Positions 7,102-13,418 of a stretch of DNA of 13,418 bases are shown here, piece by piece. The DNA comes from an uncultured Campylobacter sp. (GTDB lineage Bacteria; Campylobacterota; Campylobacteria; Campylobacterales; Campylobacteraceae). The DNA is taken from positions 1-13,418 of the forward strand of contig NZ_CALHVN010000036.1 of NCBI RefSeq assembly GCF_938039245.1, in the 5' to 3' direction. Position 1 is the stretch's first letter; every line of letters begins with the position of its first letter. Below the pieces are notes generated by a model. The model saw only the letters and a program-made list of their open reading frames with translations. It was not told where the DNA came from and did no database searches. Made by a program: the position numbers and the translations under genes.

Positions 7102-7115
7102 TATATTTAAATATA
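7102..7115. promoter_or_regulatory. AT palindrome, candidate ModE operator
   Basis: A perfect 14-bp palindrome, TATATTTAAATATA, lies in the divergent region between modE and mlaA, about 30-40 bases upstream of the likely mod -10. It is flanked by imperfect arms (AAGTATA and ATAACTT). Known ModE sites are AT-rich inverted repeats, so it is a reasonable operator candidate. In such AT-rich DNA it could also arise by chance. Confidence 0.3.
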
Positions 7116-7189
7116 TATGAAAAATAACTTAAACAAACTTCGTAATACCGGGCGTTTTGAAATTTATAAATTTAAAAGCTACATTGAGA

Positions 7190-7195
7190 TAAAAT
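7190..7195 (+). promoter_or_regulatory. -10 box of the mla operon
   Basis: TAAAAT, preceded by TGAGA, lies 41 bases before the chosen mlaA ATG. An AT-rich region stands upstream. The word GATAAAATC is a common form of the -10 element in Campylobacter and Helicobacter. Confidence 0.45.
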
Positions 7196-7236
7196 CCTAG
7201 ATTACTGCCTTTGCAGACTTGAAATTCGGAGATTTG

Positions 7237-7938
7237 ATGAGAAAAATTTTACTCTCTTTTTTGCTTTTTTTTAGTTGCGTTTTTGCCGAACAAACGCAAG
7301 AAAAGAGCGAATTTGACGACGAATTTACGCAGCCTAGCGAGATTTTCGATCCGCTTAGCGGTTATAATAGAATGATGACCGGTTTTAACGATTTTATGTA
7401 TGTAAACGCCATCCATCCCGCGGTAAAAGGATACAACTACGTGGTGCCTGAGGCCGCAAGAACCGCTGCCGGAAACTTTTTTGATAACCTTTTATACCCA
7501 GTCCGCTTCGTAAATAACGTCTTGCAGCTTAAATTTAGCGAGGCGGGCGAGGAGACGCTAAGGTTTTTGGCAAATACGATTATCGGCTTTGGCGGGCTAA
7601 CCGACGGCGCTAAATACTACAATCTGCAGCGCCACGACGAGGACTTCGGTCAGACGCTAGGCTACTGGGGCGTAGGCAGCGGATTTCACGTGGTTTTGCC
7701 GTTTCTGGGGCCTTCAAATTTACGCGATATGGCAGGCATGGTCGGGGATTATTACCTAGATCCCGTCAGCTACGTAAAACCGATGTTAGATTCGTTTGCG
7801 ATAAAGTCTTTTCGGCAAGGCAATCTCTTGTCTTTGCACCCAGACGCTTACGACGAGCTTAAAAAAGACGCGATCGATCTGTATCCGTTTCTACGCGACG
7901 CATACGAACAGCGCCGAAATCATTTAATAAAGGAATAA
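7237..7938 (+). CDS. mlaA: MlaA (VacJ) outer-membrane phospholipid-removal protein
   Basis: This 233-residue protein belongs to the MlaA/VacJ family, which removes misplaced phospholipid from the outer leaflet of the outer membrane and passes it to periplasmic MlaC. I chose the ATG at 7237 because GGAG lies 5 bases upstream. A TTG six codons earlier is less likely. A signal sequence occupies residues 1-17. SC at 13-14 might be a weak lipobox, but VFA (15-17) could equally be a signal peptidase I site. An acidic EFDDEF (25-30) precedes the family domain. Family motifs include FDPLSGYNRMMTGFNDF, NFFDNLLYPVRFVNN, RFLANTIIGFGGLTD, DFGQTLGYWGV and VLPFLGPSNLRDMAG. The gene leads an operon with mlaC one base downstream. 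Confidence 0.93.
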   Translation: MRKILLSFLLFFSCVFAEQTQEKSEFDDEFTQPSEIFDPLSGYNRMMTGFNDFMYVNAIHPAVKGYNYVVPEAARTAAGNFFDNLLYPVRFVNNVLQLKFSEAGEETLRFLANTIIGFGGLTDGAKYYNLQRHDEDFGQTLGYWGVGSGFHVVLPFLGPSNLRDMAGMVGDYYLDPVSYVKPMLDSFAIKSFRQGNLLSLHPDAYDELKKDAIDLYPFLRDAYEQRRNHLIKE

Positions 7939-7939
7939 A

Positions 7940-8527
7940 ATGAAGTTTTTAAAAATCATTCTGCTTGCGTTTTTTATCGCGGTTAGCCTCTTTGCGATCA
8001 GCGAGGAGCAGATAAAACCTACGATGCAAAAAGCGACGCAAGACGCTATCGAGGTGCTAAAAAACGCAAATTTGAGCAAAGACGAGAAAATAAGCAAAAT
8101 TTTCGCCGTTTTTGACCCGTATTTCGACTACGAACAGATGTCTAAAATCGCCCTAAGCAAGCGCTATAACAACCTAAGCGCCGAGCAAAAGGTCAAATTT
8201 AACAAAGCTTTTGAAGAGAGATTAAAATCAAGCTACGTCGATAAACTTTTAAGCTACAAAAACCAAACTATAAATTTTAAAGACGTAACCAAACCGAACG
8301 AAAATCGCTACTTTCTAAACGCCGATTTGGTCGGCGAGGACGGTAAAAACTACGGCTTTACGTATAAATTTTACAATGCCAAAGAGCGCGGCTGGCTCAT
8401 CTACGACGTCGAAATTTTAGGCGTTAGCATCATCCAGACCTACCGCAGCCAGTTTGATAGCCTGATGGAAAACGAGAGCTTTGAAAATTTGCTTAGCAAG
8501 CTAAACTCAGTCCAAGCTCCGCAATAA
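7940..8527 (+). CDS. mlaC: MlaC periplasmic phospholipid carrier
   Basis: This 195-residue protein has a signal peptide (about residues 1-19, ending SLFA) and a complete MlaC/Ttg2D domain. Recognisable pieces are FDPYFDYEQMSKIALSKRY, SAEQKVKFNKAFEERL, and near the end GWLIYDVEILGVSIIQTYRSQF. MlaC shuttles phospholipid across the periplasm between the MlaA complex and an inner-membrane partner. The start is one base after the mlaA stop, with AAAGGA overlapping the mlaA end as ribosome site, so translation is probably coupled. The next gene follows after 7 bases. The usual partner, MlaD of the MlaFEDB complex, is not encoded in this window. Confidence 0.92.
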   Translation: MKFLKIILLAFFIAVSLFAISEEQIKPTMQKATQDAIEVLKNANLSKDEKISKIFAVFDPYFDYEQMSKIALSKRYNNLSAEQKVKFNKAFEERLKSSYVDKLLSYKNQTINFKDVTKPNENRYFLNADLVGEDGKNYGFTYKFYNAKERGWLIYDVEILGVSIIQTYRSQFDSLMENESFENLLSKLNSVQAPQ

Positions 8528-8534
8528 GGCGCTG

Positions 8535-10997
8535 ATGAAGCGGATTTTTAAATTTATCGTCAACTTTCCAAAAAGCGTTATCGCTGGCGTACTAGCCGCG
8601 ACGCTGATTTTTGGATACTTTAGCGGCAAGCTCGAGGTGGACGCGTCTACCGAGACGCTGCTACTTGAAAACGATAAAGATCTAGCCGTCTTTAGAGATG
8701 TTTCTAAACGCTACGTTAGCCCAAACTACCTAGTTATAGCCTACACGCCAAAAGACGATCTGCTCGCGCCTTCTACGCTTAAAAAGATAGAAAATTTAAG
8801 CCGCGAACTTGAAAAAAACGAGCTTGTTTCAAACGTCATTTCGGTACTAAACATCCCGCTGCTTCAAAGCGGAACTAACGATCTTGGCGAGCTGGTTAAG
8901 CACGTGCCAAGCCTATCTGATGCCGATATAAACAAAACCTTGGTGCGTCGCGAGTTTGCGGATAGTCCGCTATATACCAATAACCTCGTTAGCCGCGACC
9001 TAAAAACTACGGCGATCGTGCTAAATTTAAAGACCGACGAAAAGTATCAAAGCATACTAAACGAGCGAAATGCTCTGCTAAACGCCAAGATTGATGGTAA
9101 CATCACAAGCGAGCAAAAACAACGTCTAAGTGCCGTAAATGCGCAGTTTAAGGCTCACCGCGACGAAGCGCGTATAAAAGAGCACGCCGCGATCGAGCAG
9201 ATCCGCGATACTATAGCGAAATTCGGCGGAGGCGAGAGCCTGTTTTTAGGTGGGGCAAATATGATCGCCGACGATATGGTGAGCTTTGTGCGCTCGGATC
9301 TTGCGACATACGGCATCAGCGTGACTCTGCTTTTGGTCTTTTGCCTTTGGCTGTTTTTTAGACAGACTCGTCACATCGTTATGCCGATTTTTATCTGCGT
9401 GATTAGCGTTATTTGGGCGAGCGGACTGTTTGGGTTTTTTGGCTGGGAGATCACGGTGATTAGCTCAAACTACATCGCCCTACAGCTCATCATCACTATC
9501 TCGGTCGTCATCCACCTGATCGTGAGCTACCGCGAGTTTTGCATCACAAAGCCGCATCTTAGCAACCGTCAGCTAGTCTATCTCACGCTGCGCGATAAGG
9601 CCAGTCCGTCGTTTTTTGCGATATTTACGACCGTTATCGGCTTTTTGTCGCTTGCGCTTTCTGATATCAAGCCCATCATAATGCTTGGAATCATGATGAG
9701 CGCGTCAATCTCTATATCGCTAGCGCTCGCGTTTTTGCTATTTGGGTCTGCGACGGCGCTGATGCCAAAGCTCGCTCCGGTTAGGACATTTGAGGATAAA
9801 TTTAGCTTTACCAAGCACTGCGCCGCATTTGCGCTAAATCACGGCCGCGCCGTTTACGCGATTAGCCTTGCGGTGCTTATTTTCGGGCTTTACGGCATCT
9901 CAAAGCTAAAAGTCGAAAACAGCTTTATAAGCTATTTTAAAGATACGACCGAAATCCACAAGGGCATGCAGGTGATCGATACGAAGCTAGGCGGCACGGT
10001 GCCGGTCGACATATTGATCAAATTTAACAAGCCTAAATTTGAGCAAAGCGCGGCCAAAAACGAGCCCAAAGACGAATTTGACGACGAATTCGCCGCTAGC
10101 GCGAACGAGGATAAGTATTGGTTTAATCAGCATAAAATCGACGTCGCGAAAAAAGTACATAACTACTTAGAAAACAAGCGCTTCGTCGGGCACGCCAGCA
10201 GTCTAAACACCGTCGTAAAGGTCGTCGAGCGTATCACGCAAAAGCCCGCCGACGGTCTCATGCTCTCGATCCTTTACGAACAGATCCCGCAAAAATACAA
10301 AGACATCATCCTAAGCCCATACGTAAGCATAAAAGATAACGAGCTGCGTTTTACCGCGCGAACTCTTGATAGCGACGACGCGCTACGCAGGGACGAGTTT
10401 TTGCGCGAGCTTAGAACCGATATAGAAAATTTGATCGCAAACGACAACGCAAGCGTGCAAGTTAGCGGTGCGATGGTGCTTTATAACAATCTCCTTCAAA
10501 GCCTCATCGCCTCGCAGGTGGATTCTTTCGGTTTTGTCATCTTGTCGCTTTTTATCGTTTTTTGCATTATTTTTAAAAGCATCAAACTCGCCGCCATCGC
10601 TATCGCGTCAAATTTGATCCCGCTTTGCGCGGTGTTTGGCGTCATGGGAGCGCTGGGTATTCCGCTTGATATCATGAGCATTACGATAGCGGCTATCAGT
10701 ATAGGCATCGGCGTAGACGACATCATCCACTACATCCACCGTCTAAAAATAGAACTTCGTAGCAAAAACGTCGCCGAGTCGATCAAGGCCTCGCACGCCA
10801 GTATCGGCTACGCGATGTACTACACCTCGTTTGCGATCATCCTGGGCTTTAGCATAATGGTAACTAGCAACTTTATCCCGACGATATATTTCGGACTTTT
10901 GACTGATCTTGTTATGATAATGATGTTGCTGGGGGCGCTAGTGCTACTGCCGACACTAATCAAAACCTTTTACCGGCCTAGAATTCCCCATAAATGA
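8535..10997 (+). CDS. RND/MMPL-family transporter linked to MlaA-MlaC
   Basis: This 820-residue inner-membrane protein has the duplicated RND layout: one membrane helix (about 13-30), a large periplasmic domain to about 250, five helices, then the same plan repeated (helix about 435-455, second domain about 460-660, five helices to the end). The second half carries GIGVDDIIHYIHR with Asp728 and Asp729 in the membrane, the likely proton-relay residues. The matching helix in the first half (IALQLIITISVVIHLIVSY) lacks an acidic pair. Residues about 170-230 in the first periplasmic domain are strongly helical and charged, perhaps a coiled coil. An acidic EFDDEF lies at 514-519. Related proteins include hopanoid and lipid exporters (COG1033). 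Its place after mlaA and mlaC suggests lipid movement between membranes. Direction and substrate are inferred. Confidence 0.85.
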   Translation: MKRIFKFIVNFPKSVIAGVLAATLIFGYFSGKLEVDASTETLLLENDKDLAVFRDVSKRYVSPNYLVIAYTPKDDLLAPSTLKKIENLSRELEKNELVSNVISVLNIPLLQSGTNDLGELVKHVPSLSDADINKTLVRREFADSPLYTNNLVSRDLKTTAIVLNLKTDEKYQSILNERNALLNAKIDGNITSEQKQRLSAVNAQFKAHRDEARIKEHAAIEQIRDTIAKFGGGESLFLGGANMIADDMVSFVRSDLATYGISVTLLLVFCLWLFFRQTRHIVMPIFICVISVIWASGLFGFFGWEITVISSNYIALQLIITISVVIHLIVSYREFCITKPHLSNRQLVYLTLRDKASPSFFAIFTTVIGFLSLALSDIKPIIMLGIMMSASISISLALAFLLFGSATALMPKLAPVRTFEDKFSFTKHCAAFALNHGRAVYAISLAVLIFGLYGISKLKVENSFISYFKDTTEIHKGMQVIDTKLGGTVPVDILIKFNKPKFEQSAAKNEPKDEFDDEFAASANEDKYWFNQHKIDVAKKVHNYLENKRFVGHASSLNTVVKVVERITQKPADGLMLSILYEQIPQKYKDIILSPYVSIKDNELRFTARTLDSDDALRRDEFLRELRTDIENLIANDNASVQVSGAMVLYNNLLQSLIASQVDSFGFVILSLFIVFCIIFKSIKLAAIAIASNLIPLCAVFGVMGALGIPLDIMSITIAAISIGIGVDDIIHYIHRLKIELRSKNVAESIKASHASIGYAMYYTSFAIILGFSIMVTSNFIPTIYFGLLTDLVMIMMLLGALVLLPTLIKTFYRPRIPHK

Positions 10998-11008
10998 CGG
11001 ATTTAAAG

Positions 11009-11077
11009 CTTTAAAATTTTAAACCCGCTTCGGTTACGTATTTCATATACGCGCCCTCGCGGGTTAAAATTTTAAAG
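11009..11077. terminator. Long inverted repeat after the mla operon
   Basis: Bases 11009-11028 and 11059-11077 are inverted copies (CTTTAAAATTTTAAACCCGC against GCGGGTTAAAATTTTAAAG). They pair over 19 bp with one bulged A around a 30-base loop. The loop contains a smaller hairpin, CGTAT (11037-11041) with ATACG (11047-11051). It begins 12 bases after the RND stop. The A/T runs flanking a GC core fit a bidirectional terminator between convergent genes. Bases 11078-11151 show nothing else recognisable. Confidence 0.55.
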
Positions 11078-11151
11078 TTAAACTACGCCCATTCTGTCTT
11101 GAATATTTGCTTCACGTCCTGTTAAAATTGCAAATTTGACTGCATAGATTT

Positions 11152-11179
11152 AAAGCTCGGCAGAGCGTTACCGAGCTTT
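11152..11179 (-). terminator. Stem-loop overlapping the end of the DUF488 gene
   Basis: A 9-bp perfect stem pairs AAAGCTCGG (11152-11160) with CCGAGCTTT (11171-11179). The 10-base loop contains the TAA stop codon of the DUF488 gene (11168-11170). The last three sense codons therefore supply one arm. On the minus strand it is followed by only a weak T-rich stretch, so it may act with the larger repeat at 11009-11077. Confidence 0.45.
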
Positions 11180-11533
11180 TAGCGCCTCTAAAATGATAGG
11201 CGCGTGGCTTAAATTTACGTCTTTTGCGGCAGTTAGTAGCGCGATTTTGCCATGCGTTTTGGCTAAATTTAGCAGTTGTTTAATCCCTTCTTTGGCCTCT
11301 GCCGTCGCTAGTTCGGTTTTAAATTTAAGTCTAAACTCGCTAAATCTAGCCTCTTTATCCTCATGAAACCACTTCCTTAGCTTACTTGAAGGGGTGACGG
11401 ACTTTAGCCATAAAAATGAGCTAAAAATCTCTTTTTTTATCCCGCGAGGATAGAGCCTATCGATAAATACGCCGTAAAAATCGCTACTTTCATCGTCTTT
11501 TATAAAATCATAAATTCTAAAAATTTTAAACAT
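11168..11533 (-). CDS. DUF488 family protein
   Basis: This 121-residue soluble protein belongs to the DUF488 family, whose biochemical role is not settled. The sequence starts MFKIFRIYDF and contains the family pattern FIDRLYPRGIKKE, WLKSVTPSSKLRKWFHED, and the C-terminal GKIALLTAAKDVNLSHAPIILEAL. The reading frame is open upstream for 61 more codons, but that extension reaches into the divergent chemoreceptor gene and resembles nothing in the family, so I take the ATG at 11531-11533. Its length then equals a normal DUF488 protein. No ribosome site is seen; instead TATAAT lies only 6 bases before the ATG. The gene stands alone, convergent with the mla operon. Confidence 0.8.
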   Translation of the reverse strand: MFKIFRIYDFIKDDESSDFYGVFIDRLYPRGIKKEIFSSFLWLKSVTPSSKLRKWFHEDKEARFSEFRLKFKTELATAEAKEGIKQLLNLAKTHGKIALLTAAKDVNLSHAPIILEALKAR

Positions 11534-11539
11534 TCTGCA

Positions 11540-11545
11540 ATTATA
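11540..11545 (-). promoter_or_regulatory. -10 box directly before the DUF488 start
   Basis: A perfect minus-strand TATAAT ends 6 bases before the ATG at 11533, so transcription would begin at or very near the A of the start codon. If it is used, the mRNA is leaderless or nearly so. The region upstream is AT-rich without a clear -35. Confidence 0.45.
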
Positions 11546-11607
11546 CGACGATTTTTCTAAATTTTGCACAAATAAGCTCATTAAGTATTTTTTTAACGCT
11601 TTAGTCG

Positions 11608-11613
11608 TATAAT
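11608..11613 (+). promoter_or_regulatory. -10 box of the chemoreceptor gene
   Basis: A perfect TATAAT in the context CGTATAATCTG lies 32 bases before the ATG at 11646. A run of seven T lies upstream at about -35, typical of Campylobacter sigma-70 promoters. A strong AAAGGA ribosome site follows at 11633-11638. Confidence 0.6.
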
Positions 11614-11645
11614 CTGTATTAAAAAATAATTTAAAGGAAAAAGCG

Positions 11646-13418
11646 ATGTTTAAATCCATCACGAACAAAATCGCTACCATGCTTATTGTTGCGCTAGTCG
11701 CGTCTTTTGCCGCCATTTCGGCAGTGAGCTACTATACGGCGCGAGATAAAGTGGTGGAGCTGGTTAGTCAAACTCAAGATCAAATTTTAAGCGATATCAA
11801 AATCACCACCGATACTTTTTTTGAGGATTATCTGGGTGCGGCTAAAAGTCTAGCCGATAATTCTAAAAATCAACACGACGAAGATGATCTTTTAAAAGCG
11901 TTAGCGTTTGAAAAAAGTCACGCTAGCGCCGTAGTAAGCGATATCTACTTCGGTAGAGAAGACGACGGACATTATTTTCAGTCCGATAATACTAAAACCA
12001 CTCCCGAAAAAGACAACTACGACCCTAGAACGAGAGGATGGTACGTGCAGGCTAAGAGCGCAAATAATGCGATATATACCGAGCCGTACGTGGATGCCAT
12101 AAATCAGACGCTTGTTATGACCTTTGCCGTACCGGTAAGCCAGAACGGTAAATTTACGGGCGTGGCCGGCCTTGATCTAAAAATCGATAATATAAGTAAA
12201 AAAATCCTTGAAATGGGCAAAACAAAATACGGCTATGTTTATCTGATGAATAAAGACGGCCTAATACTAATGCATAACGACCCAAACAACGTCGGCAAAA
12301 CCGTTCCCGCAAGCAAATATCTAGCCGAGGCGTTTGCGGCTAAAAAATTCGACGAAAACGGGCTAATCCCTTACACCAACTATAAGGGCGAAAACGTAAC
12401 GGCAAAGGTAATGGCGATAAACGACGAGGGCTGGCTAGCAGTAGCGGCTATCGGCGCGGATACCTTTTCGTCAAATACCTTGCCGCTTTTAAAGGCTCAG
12501 CTCGTATTAGCCGCGCTTTTCATCGCGGCGCTTTCGATTTTCGTTTATGTCTTGCTCAAAAAATCCCTAAGTCCGATAAAAACTATCCAAGAAAAGCTAG
12601 AAGATACGTTTAAATTCGTCACCTACGAAGAGTCCAAAGCCCCGCAAAAACTAGCCGTAGCGACGCAGGATGAATTTGGTATGATGAGTCGCGCCATAAA
12701 CGAAAATATCGATAAAGTCGTAAACGGTATCAAAAAAGACAGCGCTCTAATCGACGAGATGAACGGCATCGCAAATCTCATGATAAAAGGCCACATGGGC
12801 GCAACTATCAAGGCTAATCCTAATAATCCGGCTTTGGTGCAGCTAAAAGATTTGCTAAACCGCTTTTTTAGCTCCATCTCGTCAAATTTAAAAGACATCG
12901 CACGAGTATTAAATTCGTATAACAAAAACGACTACACCGCTAAAGTCGAGCTAAAAGAGGAGCTTGAAAGCGATCTAAAAGATATGATCGTAGGCATACA
13001 AAGCGCCGGCGATGCGGTGGCTAATATGCTAAGAGAAAGCCTAAAAGAGGCTCAAATGCTAGAAGAAAAGGCTAAAATCCTAGCCCAGTCTATGAAAAAT
13101 CTAACCGACGGCGCAGGCAAGCAAGCCCATTCCATCCAGGAAAGTGCCGCTGCAGTCGAAGAGATGTCTAGTTCTATGAGCGCTATTAGCCAAAAGGCCG
13201 AGGATGTAACCCGCCAAAGCGAAGAGATCAAAAACATCATCGTCATAATCCGCGACATCGCCGATCAGACGAATTTACTCGCTCTAAACGCAGCTATCGA
13301 GGCGGCCAGAGCGGGCGAACACGGCAGAGGCTTTGCCGTAGTTGCCGACGAAGTACGCAAACTAGCCGAACGAACTCAAAAGAGTCTAGGCGAGATCGAA
13401 GCTAACGCAAACGTACTA
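11646..13418 (+). CDS. Methyl-accepting chemotaxis protein with dCache_1 amino-acid sensor (3' end beyond window)
   Basis: The frame stays open from the ATG at 11646 (AAAGGA 7 bases upstream) to the window edge, giving 591 residues. Layout: membrane helix about 9-28; periplasmic dCache_1 domain about 35-270 with YDPRTRGWYVQA (125-136); membrane helix about 286-304; a HAMP domain (about 305-355); two weaker HAMP-like segments near 375-410 and 418-445; then the signalling domain with DIADQTNLLALNAAIEAARAG (537-557) and GRGFAVVADEVRKLAERT (560-577) at the hairpin tip that binds CheA and CheW. Tyr125, Arg130, Trp132, Tyr133, Tyr148 and Asp177 match the dCache_1 amino-acid-binding motif, so the ligand is probably an amino acid. 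About 80-100 residues are probably missing beyond the edge. Confidence 0.93.
   Translation, partial: MFKSITNKIATMLIVALVASFAAISAVSYYTARDKVVELVSQTQDQILSDIKITTDTFFEDYLGAAKSLADNSKNQHDEDDLLKALAFEKSHASAVVSDIYFGREDDGHYFQSDNTKTTPEKDNYDPRTRGWYVQAKSANNAIYTEPYVDAINQTLVMTFAVPVSQNGKFTGVAGLDLKIDNISKKILEMGKTKYGYVYLMNKDGLILMHNDPNNVGKTVPASKYLAEAFAAKKFDENGLIPYTNYKGENVTAKVMAINDEGWLAVAAIGADTFSSNTLPLLKAQLVLAALFIAALSIFVYVLLKKSLSPIKTIQEKLEDTFKFVTYEESKAPQKLAVATQDEFGMMSRAINENIDKVVNGIKKDSALIDEMNGIANLMIKGHMGATIKANPNNPALVQLKDLLNRFFSSISSNLKDIARVLNSYNKNDYTAKVELKEELESDLKDMIVGIQSAGDAVANMLRESLKEAQMLEEKAKILAQSMKNLTDGAGKQAHSIQESAAAVEEMSSSMSAISQKAEDVTRQSEEIKNIIVIIRDIADQTNLLALNAAIEAARAGEHGRGFAVVADEVRKLAERTQKSLGEIEANANVL

Noticed and set aside
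7219..7236. TTG start for MlaA six codons upstream
   Set aside because: The ATG at 7237 has GGAG at a proper distance and gives a normal signal sequence directly at the N-terminus.
11534..11716. N-terminal extension of the DUF488 protein by 61 residues
   Set aside because: The extension overlaps the chemoreceptor start and promoter on the other strand and has no resemblance to the family. The ATG at 11533 gives the normal length.
12623..13258. Minus-strand reading frames inside the chemoreceptor gene
   Set aside because: They lie opposite a continuous, well-conserved chemoreceptor coding region.
1..13418. CRISPR array, tRNA, integrase, transposase or toxin-antitoxin pair
   Set aside because: No regularly spaced repeats, no tRNA-like fold, and no mobile-element or toxin motifs were found on either strand.

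Overview
The window looks like chromosomal DNA from a Campylobacter, probably one of the higher-GC oral-type species (rectus, showae or curvus group). This is an inference. It rests on a VacJ/MlaA-MlaC-RND gene order and a molybdate operon containing a Mop-type protein, both as I remember them from Campylobacter, and on a chemoreceptor with divergent HAMP repeats. The AT-rich word AAATTT also recurs throughout an otherwise moderately GC-rich sequence. No rRNA, tRNA, CRISPR array, insertion sequence or phage gene was seen.

Layout. Positions 1-65 hold the last codons of an unidentified plus-strand gene. A gene-free stretch follows to 431, with two strong stem-loops (74-97 and 102-129) and a larger paired element (227-271). 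Next is a minus-strand pair at 432-2884. It encodes a membrane-bound O-acyltransferase (MBOAT, AlgI/PatA type) and a membrane-anchored SGNH hydrolase/transferase (PatB/Ape1 type), which together probably acetylate or deacetylate an envelope polymer such as peptidoglycan.

The largest block is a minus-strand molybdate operon, 3088-7052, read modE, modA, a two-repeat TOBE (Mop-like) protein, modC, modB, and a peroxiredoxin. Every junction from modA onward is a four-base start/stop overlap, so the genes are probably translationally coupled. The ABC transporter imports molybdate for molybdoenzymes. ModE, first in the operon, probably senses molybdate and represses its own transcription. The peroxiredoxin at the end is an unusual passenger.

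Divergent from modE is a plus-strand operon, 7237-10997: mlaA, mlaC and an 820-residue RND/MMPL-family protein. These are the outer-membrane and periplasmic parts of a phospholipid trafficking system, but an RND protein stands where an MlaFEDB ABC transporter might be expected. MlaA and the RND protein share an acidic EFDDEF motif.

After a gap with a long inverted repeat lies a small minus-strand DUF488 gene (11168-11533), possibly read from a leaderless mRNA. A divergent plus-strand chemoreceptor gene starts at 11646 and runs off the window. Its dCache_1 sensor carries all six positions of the amino-acid-binding motif, spaced as I recall them.
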